64,000 nucleotides of DNA from positions 1-64,000 of the forward strand of contig NZ_JACJRE010000039.1 of assembly GCF_014697075.1 (NCBI RefSeq), in the 5' to 3' direction. Shown piece after piece: positions 35,378-43,557 of this stretch. The stretch's first letter is position 1; every line of letters begins with the position of its first letter. Origin of the DNA: Tolypothrix sp. FACHB-123 (GTDB lineage: Bacteria; Cyanobacteriota; Cyanobacteriia; Cyanobacteriales; Nostocaceae). Position numbers and translations under genes: made by a program. The notes under the pieces are model-generated. The model saw only the letters and a program-made list of their open reading frames with translations, did not search any database and was not told the DNA's origin.

Positions 35378-35384
35378 TTTATCT

Positions 35385-35945
35385 ATGAACCCTACCATCG
35401 AAAGTATTATTAACCTATTCACCGAAAAAGGTTCTCAATTGTATGGTGCAGAAGCTGTCAGCCAGCTAGAACACGCCTTGCAATGTGCTAGCCTCGCTGA
35501 ACAATCAGGTCAAAGCCATGAATTGATTACCGCTTGTTTACTCCATGATTTAGGACATTTAATCCATGATTTAGGCGACGATCCCGCCAGCCAAGGTATA
35601 GACGATCGCCACGAACATCGCGCTATACCTTTACTAGGAAAAATGTTTAGTCCAGCAGTCACAGAACCAATTAGGCTTCATGTCACGGCTAAACGTTATC
35701 TTTGCTCAATTGATCCTGAATACTGGGATAGTCTCTCAGCTGCTTCCAAACGCAGCTTAGAACTCCAAGGAGGCATATTTTCCCCAGAACAAGCAGAACA
35801 ATTTATTCAACAACCCTACGCCGAAGATGCAGTACAGCTAAGAATTTACGACGACAAAGCCAAAATCCAAAATCTACCCACACCTGATTTAAACCACTTC
35901 ACCCAATTTGCGATCGCCTCTCTAAATAAGCTGTCACACATCTAA
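35385..35945 (+). CDS. PhnZ-like HD-domain phosphonate oxygenase
   Basis: 186 aa. HD-domain ligands are H30 (QLEHALQ), H54-D55 (LLHDLGH) and H78 region (RHEHRA), followed by LHVTAKRYL, the Lys-containing motif of the family. Tyr20 and Glu23 sit where PhnZ has its substrate-gating Tyr/Glu pair. PhnZ is a mixed-valence di-iron oxygenase that cleaves 2-amino-1-hydroxyethylphosphonate with oxygen. No PhnY partner is visible here, yet the gene sits inside a C-P lyase operon, so its substrate may be another hydroxyphosphonate. Fits NCBI-style annotation as a phosphonate degradation HD oxygenase. Confidence 0.8.
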   Translation: MNPTIESIINLFTEKGSQLYGAEAVSQLEHALQCASLAEQSGQSHELITACLLHDLGHLIHDLGDDPASQGIDDRHEHRAIPLLGKMFSPAVTEPIRLHVTAKRYLCSIDPEYWDSLSAASKRSLELQGGIFSPEQAEQFIQQPYAEDAVQLRIYDDKAKIQNLPTPDLNHFTQFAIASLNKLSHI

Positions 35946-35954
35946 CTTGTCATG

Positions 35955-35990
35955 GACTGTTAACAGTCATCAGTCAACCGTCAACAATCA
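35955..35990. repeat. STRR array before phnJ
   Basis: GTTAACAGTCATCAGTCAAC-type units abut the phnJ ATG; an open frame reading through them from a TTG is not the start. Confidence 0.85.
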
Positions 35991-35991
35991 A

Positions 35992-36846
35992 ATGAATACT
36001 TCTCTCCCATCCCCAGAAACTGGATTTAACTTCGCCTACCTAGACGAACAAACAAAGCGTTCTATTCGCCGCGCCTTGCTGAAAGCCGTGGCGATTCCCG
36101 GACATCAAATACCGTTTTCTTCCAGAGAAATGCCCATGTCTTACGGTTGGGGTACTGGTGGGATTCAGGTAACGGCTGCTGTAATTGGTCAAACTGATGT
36201 CCTGAAAGTCATCGATCAAGGTGCAGATGACACCACAAACGCTGTGAATATTCGTCGCTTTTTCAAAAAAGTTTGCGGTGTAGAAACAACAGAACACACC
36301 CAAGAAGCCACTCTGATTCAGACGCGCCATCGCATACCCGAAACACCACTCAAAGACGGACAGATTTTAGTTTACCAAGTACCAATCCCCGAACCCTTAC
36401 GCTGGTTAGAACCCTCGTCTGTAGAGACAGGAAAAATGCACGCCTTAGAAGAATATGGGGCAATGTACGTCAAACTTTACGAAGATATCACCACACATGG
36501 ACACATTGCCACATCCTACGATTATCCCGTAATGGTACATAACCGTTATTTGATGAGTCCTAGCCCCATTCCCCGCTTTGATAATCCCAAAATGAATATG
36601 AGTCCCGCATTGCAATTATTTGGTGCAGGGAGAGAAAAACGCATATATGCAATTCCGCCCTACACCAAAGTCAAAAGCCTAGATTTTGAAGACCATCCCT
36701 TCACCGTAGAAAAATGGGATAAAGCCTGTGAGTTATGCGGTTCCGCAGAAAGCTATTTAGATGAAGTTGTGATTGATGACCAAGGCGGGCGAATGTGGAT
36801 TTGTTCAGATACGGATTTTTGTAATAAAAGAAGTGTTGACGGTTGA
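35992..36846 (+). CDS. phnJ: C-P lyase catalytic subunit PhnJ
   Basis: 284 aa. PhnJ is the radical-SAM enzyme that breaks the C-P bond. The cluster and radical cysteines follow the family spacing C-x2-C-x21-C-x5-C at residues 246, 249, 271 and 277 (CELC ... WICSDTDFC); the last would be the thiyl-radical cysteine equivalent to Cys272 of E. coli. N-terminal half has MPMSYGWGTGGIQVTAAVIG and RRFFKKVCGV. The ATG at 35992 is taken because codons upstream come from an STRR. The last residues SVDG and the stop are STRR-encoded. Confidence 0.97.
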   Translation: MNTSLPSPETGFNFAYLDEQTKRSIRRALLKAVAIPGHQIPFSSREMPMSYGWGTGGIQVTAAVIGQTDVLKVIDQGADDTTNAVNIRRFFKKVCGVETTEHTQEATLIQTRHRIPETPLKDGQILVYQVPIPEPLRWLEPSSVETGKMHALEEYGAMYVKLYEDITTHGHIATSYDYPVMVHNRYLMSPSPIPRFDNPKMNMSPALQLFGAGREKRIYAIPPYTKVKSLDFEDHPFTVEKWDKACELCGSAESYLDEVVIDDQGGRMWICSDTDFCNKRSVDG

Positions 36847-36910
36847 CTGATGACTGATGACTGATGACGGTTGACTGATGACTAATAACAAATGACAAAT
36901 GACCAATGAC
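36834..36910. repeat. STRR array across the phnJ-phnK junction
   Basis: TTGACTG/TGATGAC units give way to AATGACA/AATGACC units; the phnJ stop and the phnK ATG both lie in the array. Confidence 0.85.
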
Positions 36911-37679
36911 AAAACCTCTTTTACAAGTTCATCATCTGAGTAAATCTTATGGTGCGATTAAGGCTTGCGATCGCATCTCGTTTAATCTTTATCCTGGCCA
37001 AGTTCTCGGAATTGTGGGTGAATCTGGTTCGGGTAAGTCTACTTTACTGAGTGCGATCGCTAATCACATCACTGTTGACCAAGGTAATGTTACTTATAAC
37101 AACCGTAATGATGAAGACATAGAAGTTTTTCAACTTGCGGAAGCTAAACGACGGTTATTAATGCGAACTGAATGGGGTTTTGTTCAGCAAAATCCTCGTG
37201 ATGGGTTGCGAATGCGGGTGAGTGCGGGAGCCAATATCGGTGAACGCCTTCTAGATGTAGGAGTGCGACACTACGGTAATATTCGGGATGAAGCCGCACA
37301 TTGGCTACGACAAGTAGAAATTGACCCAGTAAGGATAGATGATTTACCAGTGCAATTTTCTGGAGGGATGCAACAAAGATTACAACTAGCTCGTGTGTTG
37401 GTGACACGTCCTCGGTTGATTTTGATGGATGAACCGACTGGTGGGTTGGATGTTTCGGTACAAGCGAGGTTATTGGATTTATTGCGATCGCTTGTCCGCA
37501 ATTTTCGTCTTAGCGTCATTATAGTGACTCACGATATCGGCGTAGTCAGGCTACTAGCGCACAGATTACTAGTCATGCAACAAGGACAAGTTGTGGAATC
37601 AGGCTTAACCGATCAAGTACTTGACGATCCACAACATCCTTACACCCAGCTACTAGTCAGCGCAGCTTTAACACCATGA
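36906..37679 (+). CDS. phnK: C-P lyase ATPase PhnK
   Basis: 257 aa ABC ATPase. Walker A GESGSGKST, Q-loop VQQNPRDGLRM, signature FSGGMQQRLQLAR, Walker B LILMDEP and H-loop VTHDIG. PhnK binds the PhnGHIJ core at PhnJ and is needed for activity. No separate permease is linked, in agreement with a role in the lyase complex rather than transport. The AlkB/Opp-like C-terminal extension of dipeptide ATPases (DDPQHPYTQLL) is present, as in E. coli PhnK. Confidence 0.95.
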   Translation: MTKPLLQVHHLSKSYGAIKACDRISFNLYPGQVLGIVGESGSGKSTLLSAIANHITVDQGNVTYNNRNDEDIEVFQLAEAKRRLLMRTEWGFVQQNPRDGLRMRVSAGANIGERLLDVGVRHYGNIRDEAAHWLRQVEIDPVRIDDLPVQFSGGMQQRLQLARVLVTRPRLILMDEPTGGLDVSVQARLLDLLRSLVRNFRLSVIIVTHDIGVVRLLAHRLLVMQQGQVVESGLTDQVLDDPQHPYTQLLVSAALTP

Positions 37680-37682
37680 TTT

Positions 37683-37712
37683 GTTGACGGTTGACTGATG
37701 ACGGTTGACTGT
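37683..37712. repeat. STRR array between phnK and phnL
   Basis: TTGACGG/TGATGACG units; a TTG in the array opens a frame into phnL that is not the likely start. Confidence 0.8.
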
Positions 37713-37734
37713 TCTTTATTGGCACTTCTTAACC

Positions 37735-38460
37735 ATGCAATCATTAACTCTTAATCATAGTTCCGTAAACTTTCCTAGCCAAGCACTTTTGCAAGTAGAA
37801 AACTTACGCAAAAGTTTTACTTTGCATCAGCAAGGAGGAATGCAACTTTCTGTTTTAGAAGGAGTTTCTTTGACAGTTAATGGGGGAGAATGTATCGCTC
37901 TTTCTGGAGCATCTGGTACTGGGAAATCTACATTTATGCGCTGTTTATATGCAAATTATCGCGTTGATAGTGGTTCAGTTTGGGTAAAACATGAACAATA
38001 CTGGCTTGATTTATGCCAAATCGCACCCCACGAAATTTTAGCAGTTCGCCAGAAAACTATGGGATATGTCAGCCAATTTTTCAGAGTAATTCCTAGAGTA
38101 CCAGCCTTAGATGTAGCTGCCGAACCACTATTAGAATTAGGCATAAATATAGATATTGCATATAACAAGGTTAAAGAATTATTTCTTCGCCTCAACCTTG
38201 CAGAAAGATTATGGCAGCTTTCCCCCACAACTTTTTCTGGTGGCGAAAAACAACGGGTAAATATTGCCAGAGCATTAGTAGTTGATTATCCAATTCTACT
38301 ACTAGATGAACCAACCTCAGCCCTAGATGCTAGTAATCGTCAGGTAGTGATTGAACTATTACAAGAACGCAAAAATCAAGGCTGTTCCTTAATTGGAATT
38401 TTTCACGATGAAGAAGTGCGATCGCAACTCTGCAACCGCGAATTAATTTTTAATAGTTGA
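37735..38460 (+). CDS. phnL: C-P lyase ATPase PhnL
   Basis: 241 aa ABC ATPase. Walker A GASGTGKST, signature FSGGEKQRVNIARA, Walker B ILLLDEP and H-loop GIFHDEE. PhnL associates with the C-P lyase core and supports ribose-phosphonate formation. ATG at 37735 is chosen because the ten codons before it come from an STRR. The last residues NS and the TGA stop lie in the next STRR array. Confidence 0.94.
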   Translation: MQSLTLNHSSVNFPSQALLQVENLRKSFTLHQQGGMQLSVLEGVSLTVNGGECIALSGASGTGKSTFMRCLYANYRVDSGSVWVKHEQYWLDLCQIAPHEILAVRQKTMGYVSQFFRVIPRVPALDVAAEPLLELGINIDIAYNKVKELFLRLNLAERLWQLSPTTFSGGEKQRVNIARALVVDYPILLLDEPTSALDASNRQVVIELLQERKNQGCSLIGIFHDEEVRSQLCNRELIFNS

Positions 38461-38643
38461 CGGTTAACAGTTGACGGTTGACGGTTGACAGTTAACAGTT
38501 GATTTCTTAACTATCCCAACAAAGCATTTACCATTCCCAGTCATCAGTCATCAGTCATCAGTCACCAGTCATCAGTCACCAGTCATCAGTCACCAGTCAT
38601 CAGTCACCAGTCACCAGTCACCAGTCACCAGTCACCAGTCAAC
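38456..38643. repeat. Largest STRR region, before canonical phnM
   Basis: TTGACGG/TTAACAG units at 38456-38502, then about 15 uninterrupted 7-bp copies of CAGTCAT/CAGTCAC at 38538-38643. The array fills the gap between phnL and phnM and ends eight bases before the phnM ATG. Confidence 0.95.
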
Positions 38644-38651
38644 AAATTATT

Positions 38652-39788
38652 ATGAACGAGCAGATTTACACTAACTATCGTCTGCAACTACCAAATCAAG
38701 AAATACTAGGTACTTTAGTAATTAGAGATGGATTGATTGCTGATATTCAACCAGGGGTTGTGAGTCAGGGACAAAATGGTGAGGGAGATTATCTTTTACC
38801 TGGATTGATTGAGTTACACACCGACAATCTAGAACGCTGTATGTCTCCTCGTCCCGGTATTCGCTGGCCTTTAGAAGCCGCAGCAGTGTATCACGATCGC
38901 GATTTAGCCAGCGCCGGAGTCACAACAGTATGTGATGCGATCGCAATTGGTGATGTAGCAGCTGGTTCTCCGCGCTTAATTAACTATGCACCGATGATTG
39001 ATGTTGTTTCCCAAGGACAAGCAGCCGGACGCTTTTGTGTGGAACATCGCCTGCATTTACGCTGTGAATTGGCTTATGAACAGGTCTATGAGATTACCGC
39101 ACAATATATCAATCATCCTCTGTTATCCATGATTTCATTGATGGATCACACCCCAGGACAACGCCAATTTATTCGGTTGGATAAATTTAAAGAATATTAC
39201 ATGGGTAAACATGGTGTGACTGCTGACCAAATGGATGAATTTATTTCAACTCGTCAGCAAAAACAAGAAATATATGCACAAAAAAACCGGACAGCTTTAG
39301 TAGAACTTGCCAAAACTCAAGGTATTTCCTTAGCAAGTCATGATGATGCTACTGTGGAACACGTTAAGGAAGCGGTACAAGATGGTGCAGTATTAGCTGA
39401 ATTTCCCACTACCTTAGAAGCAGCTAAAGCAGCCCACAGCTTAGGATTACAAGTATTAATGGGTGCGCCAAATTTAGTTTTGGGTGGTTCTCATTCTGGT
39501 AATGTTTCTGCAATGGAATTGGTATTGCAAAATTTAGTGGATGTGATTTCCTCTGATTACGTTCCCCAAAGCTTATTGCAATCAATTTTTATGATTGCAC
39601 AGAAAACAGAAAAACCAATTTACGAAGCAATGCAATTATTTACCAGTAACCCAGCCAAAGCCATTAATGTATTTAGCGATCGCGGTAGTTTAGAAATCGG
39701 TAAAAGAGCCGATTTTATCACTGTCCATGATGATGGTATCGTACCTCGTTTAACTGCAACTATCTGCCGAGGCGATCGCGTTGCTTAA
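38652..39788 (+). CDS. phnM: Ribose 1-phosphonate triphosphate diphosphatase PhnM
   Basis: 378 aa, closely like E. coli PhnM: LPGLIELHTDNLERCMSPRP, SLMDHTPGQRQF, LASHDDAT, LAEFPTTLEAAKA, MGAPNLVLGGSHSGN and SSDYVPQSLL. PhnM removes pyrophosphate from ribose 1-phosphonate 5-triphosphate to give the PhnJ substrate. Last gene of the catabolic operon. PhnN and PhnP, which finish or recycle the ribose product, are not in the window. 113 bp later an IS4-type relic begins. Confidence 0.95.
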   Translation: MNEQIYTNYRLQLPNQEILGTLVIRDGLIADIQPGVVSQGQNGEGDYLLPGLIELHTDNLERCMSPRPGIRWPLEAAAVYHDRDLASAGVTTVCDAIAIGDVAAGSPRLINYAPMIDVVSQGQAAGRFCVEHRLHLRCELAYEQVYEITAQYINHPLLSMISLMDHTPGQRQFIRLDKFKEYYMGKHGVTADQMDEFISTRQQKQEIYAQKNRTALVELAKTQGISLASHDDATVEHVKEAVQDGAVLAEFPTTLEAAKAAHSLGLQVLMGAPNLVLGGSHSGNVSAMELVLQNLVDVISSDYVPQSLLQSIFMIAQKTEKPIYEAMQLFTSNPAKAINVFSDRGSLEIGKRADFITVHDDGIVPRLTATICRGDRVA

Positions 39789-39913
39789 TGCGGGAATGGC
39801 GGTAATTTCATTGGATTTATCTTCTACTAGGACTAGCCCTTTCAAGGTGTTGTGTGATGGGCAGATTTGTAGTTTTGTAAAAACAGGTACAAATCTGTTG
39901 GGTGGAGAAAAAA

Positions 39914-40903
39914 ATGTTGCTAGGGCAGGTGTTTGAACGTTTTGTCAAAGAGAGTCCAGTATCGGTAATGGTTCGTGGGCTTTTAGAGAAAGCATTATGT
40001 CCTCAAATCCTTGATGAACTATTTGAACGTAGTGCCAAAAACCAGTACACTCGTGAGCTATTATTCTCCACAGTAGTGAATTTGATGAGCCTTGTAGTCT
40101 GCGGAGTTCATCCATCAGTACACGCAGCACACCAAGCATCAGTGGAAAAAATCGGTGTTTCAGTTACCTCGGTCTACAACAAAATCAATGGCATCGAACC
40201 GAGTACCAGTGGGGAGCTAGTCAGAGAGGTTGCTGGTCAAATGGAAGCGACGATTCGACACCTCAATGCCACAATGCCGGATTTACTACCAGGTTATCGA
40301 GTAAAAATTATTGATGGGAATGCGATCGCTAGCAGCGAACACCGTCTGAAAGTGCTACGTGATATTAGTAGTGCCCCATTGCCAGGACAATCTTTGGTTG
40401 TGCTTGATCCCAGTTTGATGTTGGCAGTGGACGTATTTCCCTGTGAAGATGGTCATGCCCAAGAACGCTCTTTGTTTGACGAAGTGCTAGTGAGTGTTGA
40501 AGAAGATGATGTTTGGATCGCAGACCGGAATTTTTGTACACTCAAGTTCTTATTCGGTATTGCTACTGGTCAAGGCTACTTTATTATCCGACAGCATCAA
40601 AGCCTGCCGTGGCAAGCAACTGATGATTTCCGGTTAGTAGGTCAAAGCGATAGTGGTACTGTATTTGAGCAAAACATCATCTTGAGTGCCGATGATGGTC
40701 AACTGTTAAAGGCACGACGAATTAAGGTCTGCTTGAAGCAGCCTAATCGCGACGGGGACAGAGAAATTTTTATTCTCACAAATCTGCCTTTGGAGGTGGC
40801 AAATGCAATTTTGATAGCCCAAATGTACCGCAAACGTTGGAAACTCGAAACCTTATTCCAAGTTCTGACAGAAAATCTCTGCTGCGAGATTAATACACTA
40901 GTA
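39914..40903 (+). pseudogene. IS4-family transposase, truncated
   Basis: About 330 codons of a DDE transposase: YRVKIIDGNAIASSEHRLKV with the first Asp, VWIADRNFCTLKFLF with the second, and YRKRWKLETLFQVLTENLCC, the Y-x2-R-x3-E region. The frame then runs into the inverted repeat of an IS630-type element. Beyond that element the sequence is an IS1 relic, not the expected IS4 C-terminus, so this gene was truncated before or during the IS630 insertion. Start ATG at 39914. Confidence 0.85.
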
Positions 40904-40992
40904 CAGGTCGGCGGAAATAAACAGACCATATTGGTGGGATAATAAATAATCAGGTTAAAAGCAGTTTCGGGGGCGTATCAAGAACTCAGGGT

Positions 40993-41505
40993 GTGACTAG
41001 ATTAACTCCTAAAATATTAAATTTAAGCGATGGCAAGCGTGATCAACTCCAACAGTTGCTCAACAGACATAATACGCCGCAACAGATAGCGCTACGAGCC
41101 AAAATAATTCTGATGGCATCTGAGGGTCAAAATCATCGTGAAATCGCCCGGAATTTAGGTATCAATCGGCAGATGGCTCGTTTATGGCGAAACCGATGGT
41201 TAGAAACCGAGGGTAAAGAATTATCGATTTTTCAAAGATTACAAGATCAAGAGCGTGTTGGCACACCAGTAAAATTTAGTATGGAACAAGTAATCGAGTT
41301 GTTTGCATTGGCCTGTTCTCCACCTGAAGATTACGGACGACCAATAAGTCATTGGACGCCAAGAGAACTAGCGGACGAAATTATGAAACAAGGTATTATT
41401 GAAAGCATATCTGTCCGCCATGTTGGAAGATTATTAGAAGAAGCAGAACTTAAACCCCACCAGAGTCGCTACTGGTTAACCCCCCCCTGTGGACGAAGAA
41501 TTTGA
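40993..41505 (+). CDS. IS630 transposase, N-terminal frame
   Basis: 170 aa. Helix-turn-helix KIILMASEGQNHREIARNLG, NRQMARLWRNRW, then a second DNA-binding part and RHVGRLLEEAELKPHQSRYW, the usual lead to the DDE domain. The frame leaves family sequence at the C8 run 41480-41487. Shift of one base there joins it to the next frame as WLTPPVDEEFDEK. GTG start. Confidence 0.88.
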   Translation: MTRLTPKILNLSDGKRDQLQQLLNRHNTPQQIALRAKIILMASEGQNHREIARNLGINRQMARLWRNRWLETEGKELSIFQRLQDQERVGTPVKFSMEQVIELFALACSPPEDYGRPISHWTPRELADEIMKQGIIESISVRHVGRLLEEAELKPHQSRYWLTPPCGRRI

Positions 41506-42196
41506 CGAAAAAGTGGAAAATATTACTGGTTTATACATGAGTGCCATTGAGCGTGCTCAAAACGCAGAGCGCACAATATCGATTGATGAAATGACGGGTA
41601 TTCAAGCTACTGAGCGTCTAGAAAAAGACTTACCAATGCGACCGGGTAAAGTTGAAAGAAGGGAATTTGAATATATTCGTCATGGTACACAGACCTTGAT
41701 AGCCAATATTGATGTTGCTACTGGTAAGATTGTCGCGCCAACTTGTGGAGATTCCAGAACAGAAGTTGATTTTGCTCTTCATATTCGTCGCACGATTGAA
41801 GCTGACCCTGATGCCAAAAAATGGGATTTGATTATGGACTGCCTGAACACTCATCAGTCTGAATCTCTGGTTCGTTTGGTTGCACAAAAAGAAGGTTTGG
41901 ATATTAACTTGGGGATTAAGGGGAAAAGCGGCATACTCAAATCCATGAAATCCCGTGCTGCTTTTTTAAGTGACCCAACACATCGAATTGTTTTCCATTA
42001 CACACCCAAACACTCTTCGTGGCTTAATCAAATTGAGATTTGGTTCAGTATTTTGGTTCGCAAGTTACTCAGAAGAGCAAGTTTCGCAAGTCTTGATGAT
42101 TTGAAAAATCGAATCCTCCAGTTTATCGACTACTTTAATCAAAGAATGGCTAAACCTTTTAAGTGGACATACAAGGGTAAAGTCTTGGCTATTTAA
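41489..42196 (+). CDS. IS630 transposase, catalytic frame
   Basis: 235 aa, no start of its own is convincing (GTG at the frame junction). DDE motif pieces: ISIDEMTGIQATERL, DLIMDCLNTHQSESL and HSSWLNQIEIWFSILVRKLL with the final Glu. Overlaps the first frame by 17 bp; expression as a fusion by frameshift in the C8 run is the likely arrangement, as in related two-frame IS630 elements. Confidence 0.85.
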   Translation: MDEEFDEKVENITGLYMSAIERAQNAERTISIDEMTGIQATERLEKDLPMRPGKVERREFEYIRHGTQTLIANIDVATGKIVAPTCGDSRTEVDFALHIRRTIEADPDAKKWDLIMDCLNTHQSESLVRLVAQKEGLDINLGIKGKSGILKSMKSRAAFLSDPTHRIVFHYTPKHSSWLNQIEIWFSILVRKLLRRASFASLDDLKNRILQFIDYFNQRMAKPFKWTYKGKVLAI

Positions 42197-42228
42197 TGGT
42201 CTGTTTATTTCCGCCGTGTTGTACTAGT

Positions 42229-42590
42229 CCTAAAAATAACTCTTCCACTGTTTGACAATTTCCCACAATGGCTCAAAAGTTGCGGCACTATGGTCTCCTA
42301 AAACCCAAGCCAAAATACCTTGGGTAAAGTGATTTACTGCTGTCCACAGCCAGATTTTGTTCGATGAAAGTCTCTAATTCATCCAGTTCTCCAACTTCTG
42401 GGACGATATCTTCATTTGGTACGTCAGGTAGCTTTTCTCCTAGTTGTTTAACCCAATAAATAATAATAGTATGATGCACACTTGTAACCCGTTCAATCTT
42501 GCGAAAACCCATGCCATTGAGGTACATTTTTGTGATTTGAACTAAAAATTGAGATTTTAACTCATGATATGCTTCAGAAATGAGTATCCA
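42229..42590 (-). pseudogene. IS1-family transposase relic
   Basis: Read leftward: MYLNGMGFRKIERVTSVHHT, then IIYWVKQLGEKLPDVPNEDI and GELDELETFIEQ match IS1-type InsAB of Nostoc. The frame breaks near 42350 (a small deletion after TFIEQ) and the family string PLWEIVKQWKSYF appears in another frame at 42230-42270. The C-terminal part is missing. Confidence 0.75.
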
Positions 42591-42599
42591 GTTTATAGT

Positions 42600-43080
42600 T
42601 CACTTTTAATATTCGAGTTTTTTTACTAATAATGATTATCGTGTAGGGGATAAAAAAATTTATAAAAGCGACGTTTGTATCAATCCAACGGCAAGATTAT
42701 CATTATTATTCAGCTACGATTTGAGTAGGTGATCGCTCTGTTGTTAGGTAATCGCATGTTCAATGAAATATTTTATTTTTACTCAGATATCTACTAAAAC
42801 AAAAGTTTTGAACCATAACATGGGTATTTGAACCATATTTTGAATTGAAAGTTTAAGTTAGAACAATTTTGTCAGGGATTTTTTGTGCAAGTTTTGTCCA
42901 ATTGTGTTTTTTCAACTCATTCTTTAGTTATGATTCAGAATTTCAACTCTCACTCATAATTTGATTCAAAGTTTTAATTTGTGATTAGCGCGAAAGCCTG
43001 AATTTTCGTTAACTCTTTTCTAATTTATGGATCAAAATTTTTCTCACATTATGATTCAAAGCATAATTTTTATGCACTCT
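42600..43080. other. AT-rich degenerate repeat stretch
   Basis: No gene. Between two IS1 fragments the sequence repeats loose copies of TTTGAATCATAA / TATGGTTCAAA in about 30-60-bp steps (for example near 42810, 42830, 42930, 42960 and 43050). In intact relatives the two IS1 parts are adjacent, so about 480 bp lie inserted or expanded here. Confidence 0.45.
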
Positions 43081-43230
43081 TGTTTCAATTCCTCTGAATA
43101 TCCTTTGTCGGGGTCGTACACATCGGTAAATTGGCGATCGCATTTGGTGCAAATTTGATTTTGTTTACCTCTTCACTTACCATTTTTCCGAATCTACGTA
43201 GACCCACTGTCTGGACAGTAAAAAAATACA
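43081..43230 (-). pseudogene. IS1 InsA zinc-finger relic
   Basis: Leftward reading gives YCPDSGST, a stop, IRKNGK, a stop, RGKQNQICTKCDRQFTDVYD and PDKGYSEELKQECIK. This is the CxxC...CxxC N-terminus of an IS1 InsA protein with two nonsense codons. The continuation MYLNGMGF lies 480 bp away at 42.5 kb. Confidence 0.75.
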
Positions 43231-43327
43231 CGTATTTGAGATCTGATTCGCAAAGAAAATCTAAAGAGAACAGAGCCTCGGTTTATTCAGACTATAGGCT
43301 GAATCAATAACATTGATGTTGTTGTCG

Positions 43328-43465
43328 ATGAGTCGTCTACCAAAGATTGAAAATCCGCACCGCAAACCCTATCCAAGTAATTTAAGCGATGCCGAATGGT
43401 TAATCCTCAAGCCGCTTCTACCTACAAAATTTTTTGGACAACGTACATCATCTCTCCATAGGTGA
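43328..43465 (+). pseudogene. IS5-type transposase N-terminal relic
   Basis: 45 codons: MSRLPKIENPHRKPYPSNLS, then DAEWLILKPLLPTKFFGQR and a stop at 43463. SDAEW..LKPLLP is the start of IS5-type (DUF4096) transposases. The rest of the gene is absent. Confidence 0.7.
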
Positions 43466-43557
43466 TCGCCTGACACATGCTATTATTGCGGGAGCGGACA
43501 TTAAAAGCTGTATCCTTTCTTACGTAGGGCTTAGAGCTTTTCTTAGTGCCATTCGTT

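Larger units (their letters stand above)
40904..42221 (+). mobile_element. Complete IS630-family element
   Basis: 1318 bp bounded by inverted repeats that share the 20-base block GGCGGAAATAAACAGACCAT, with outer ends CAGGTC and CAACAC. TA dinucleotides flank both ends (40902-40903 and 42222-42223), the target duplication expected for IS630. Two overlapping frames encode the transposase. Confidence 0.88.

Noticed and set aside
35947-35991. Upstream extension of phnJ
   Set aside because: Codons are STRR repeats and absent from the family; ATG at 35992 used.
37705-37734. Upstream extension of phnL
   Set aside because: TTG start inside an STRR; family start fits ATG at 37735.
29625-38643. CRISPR-like arrays
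   Set aside because: Units are 7 bp with no spacers; they are STRR repeats.
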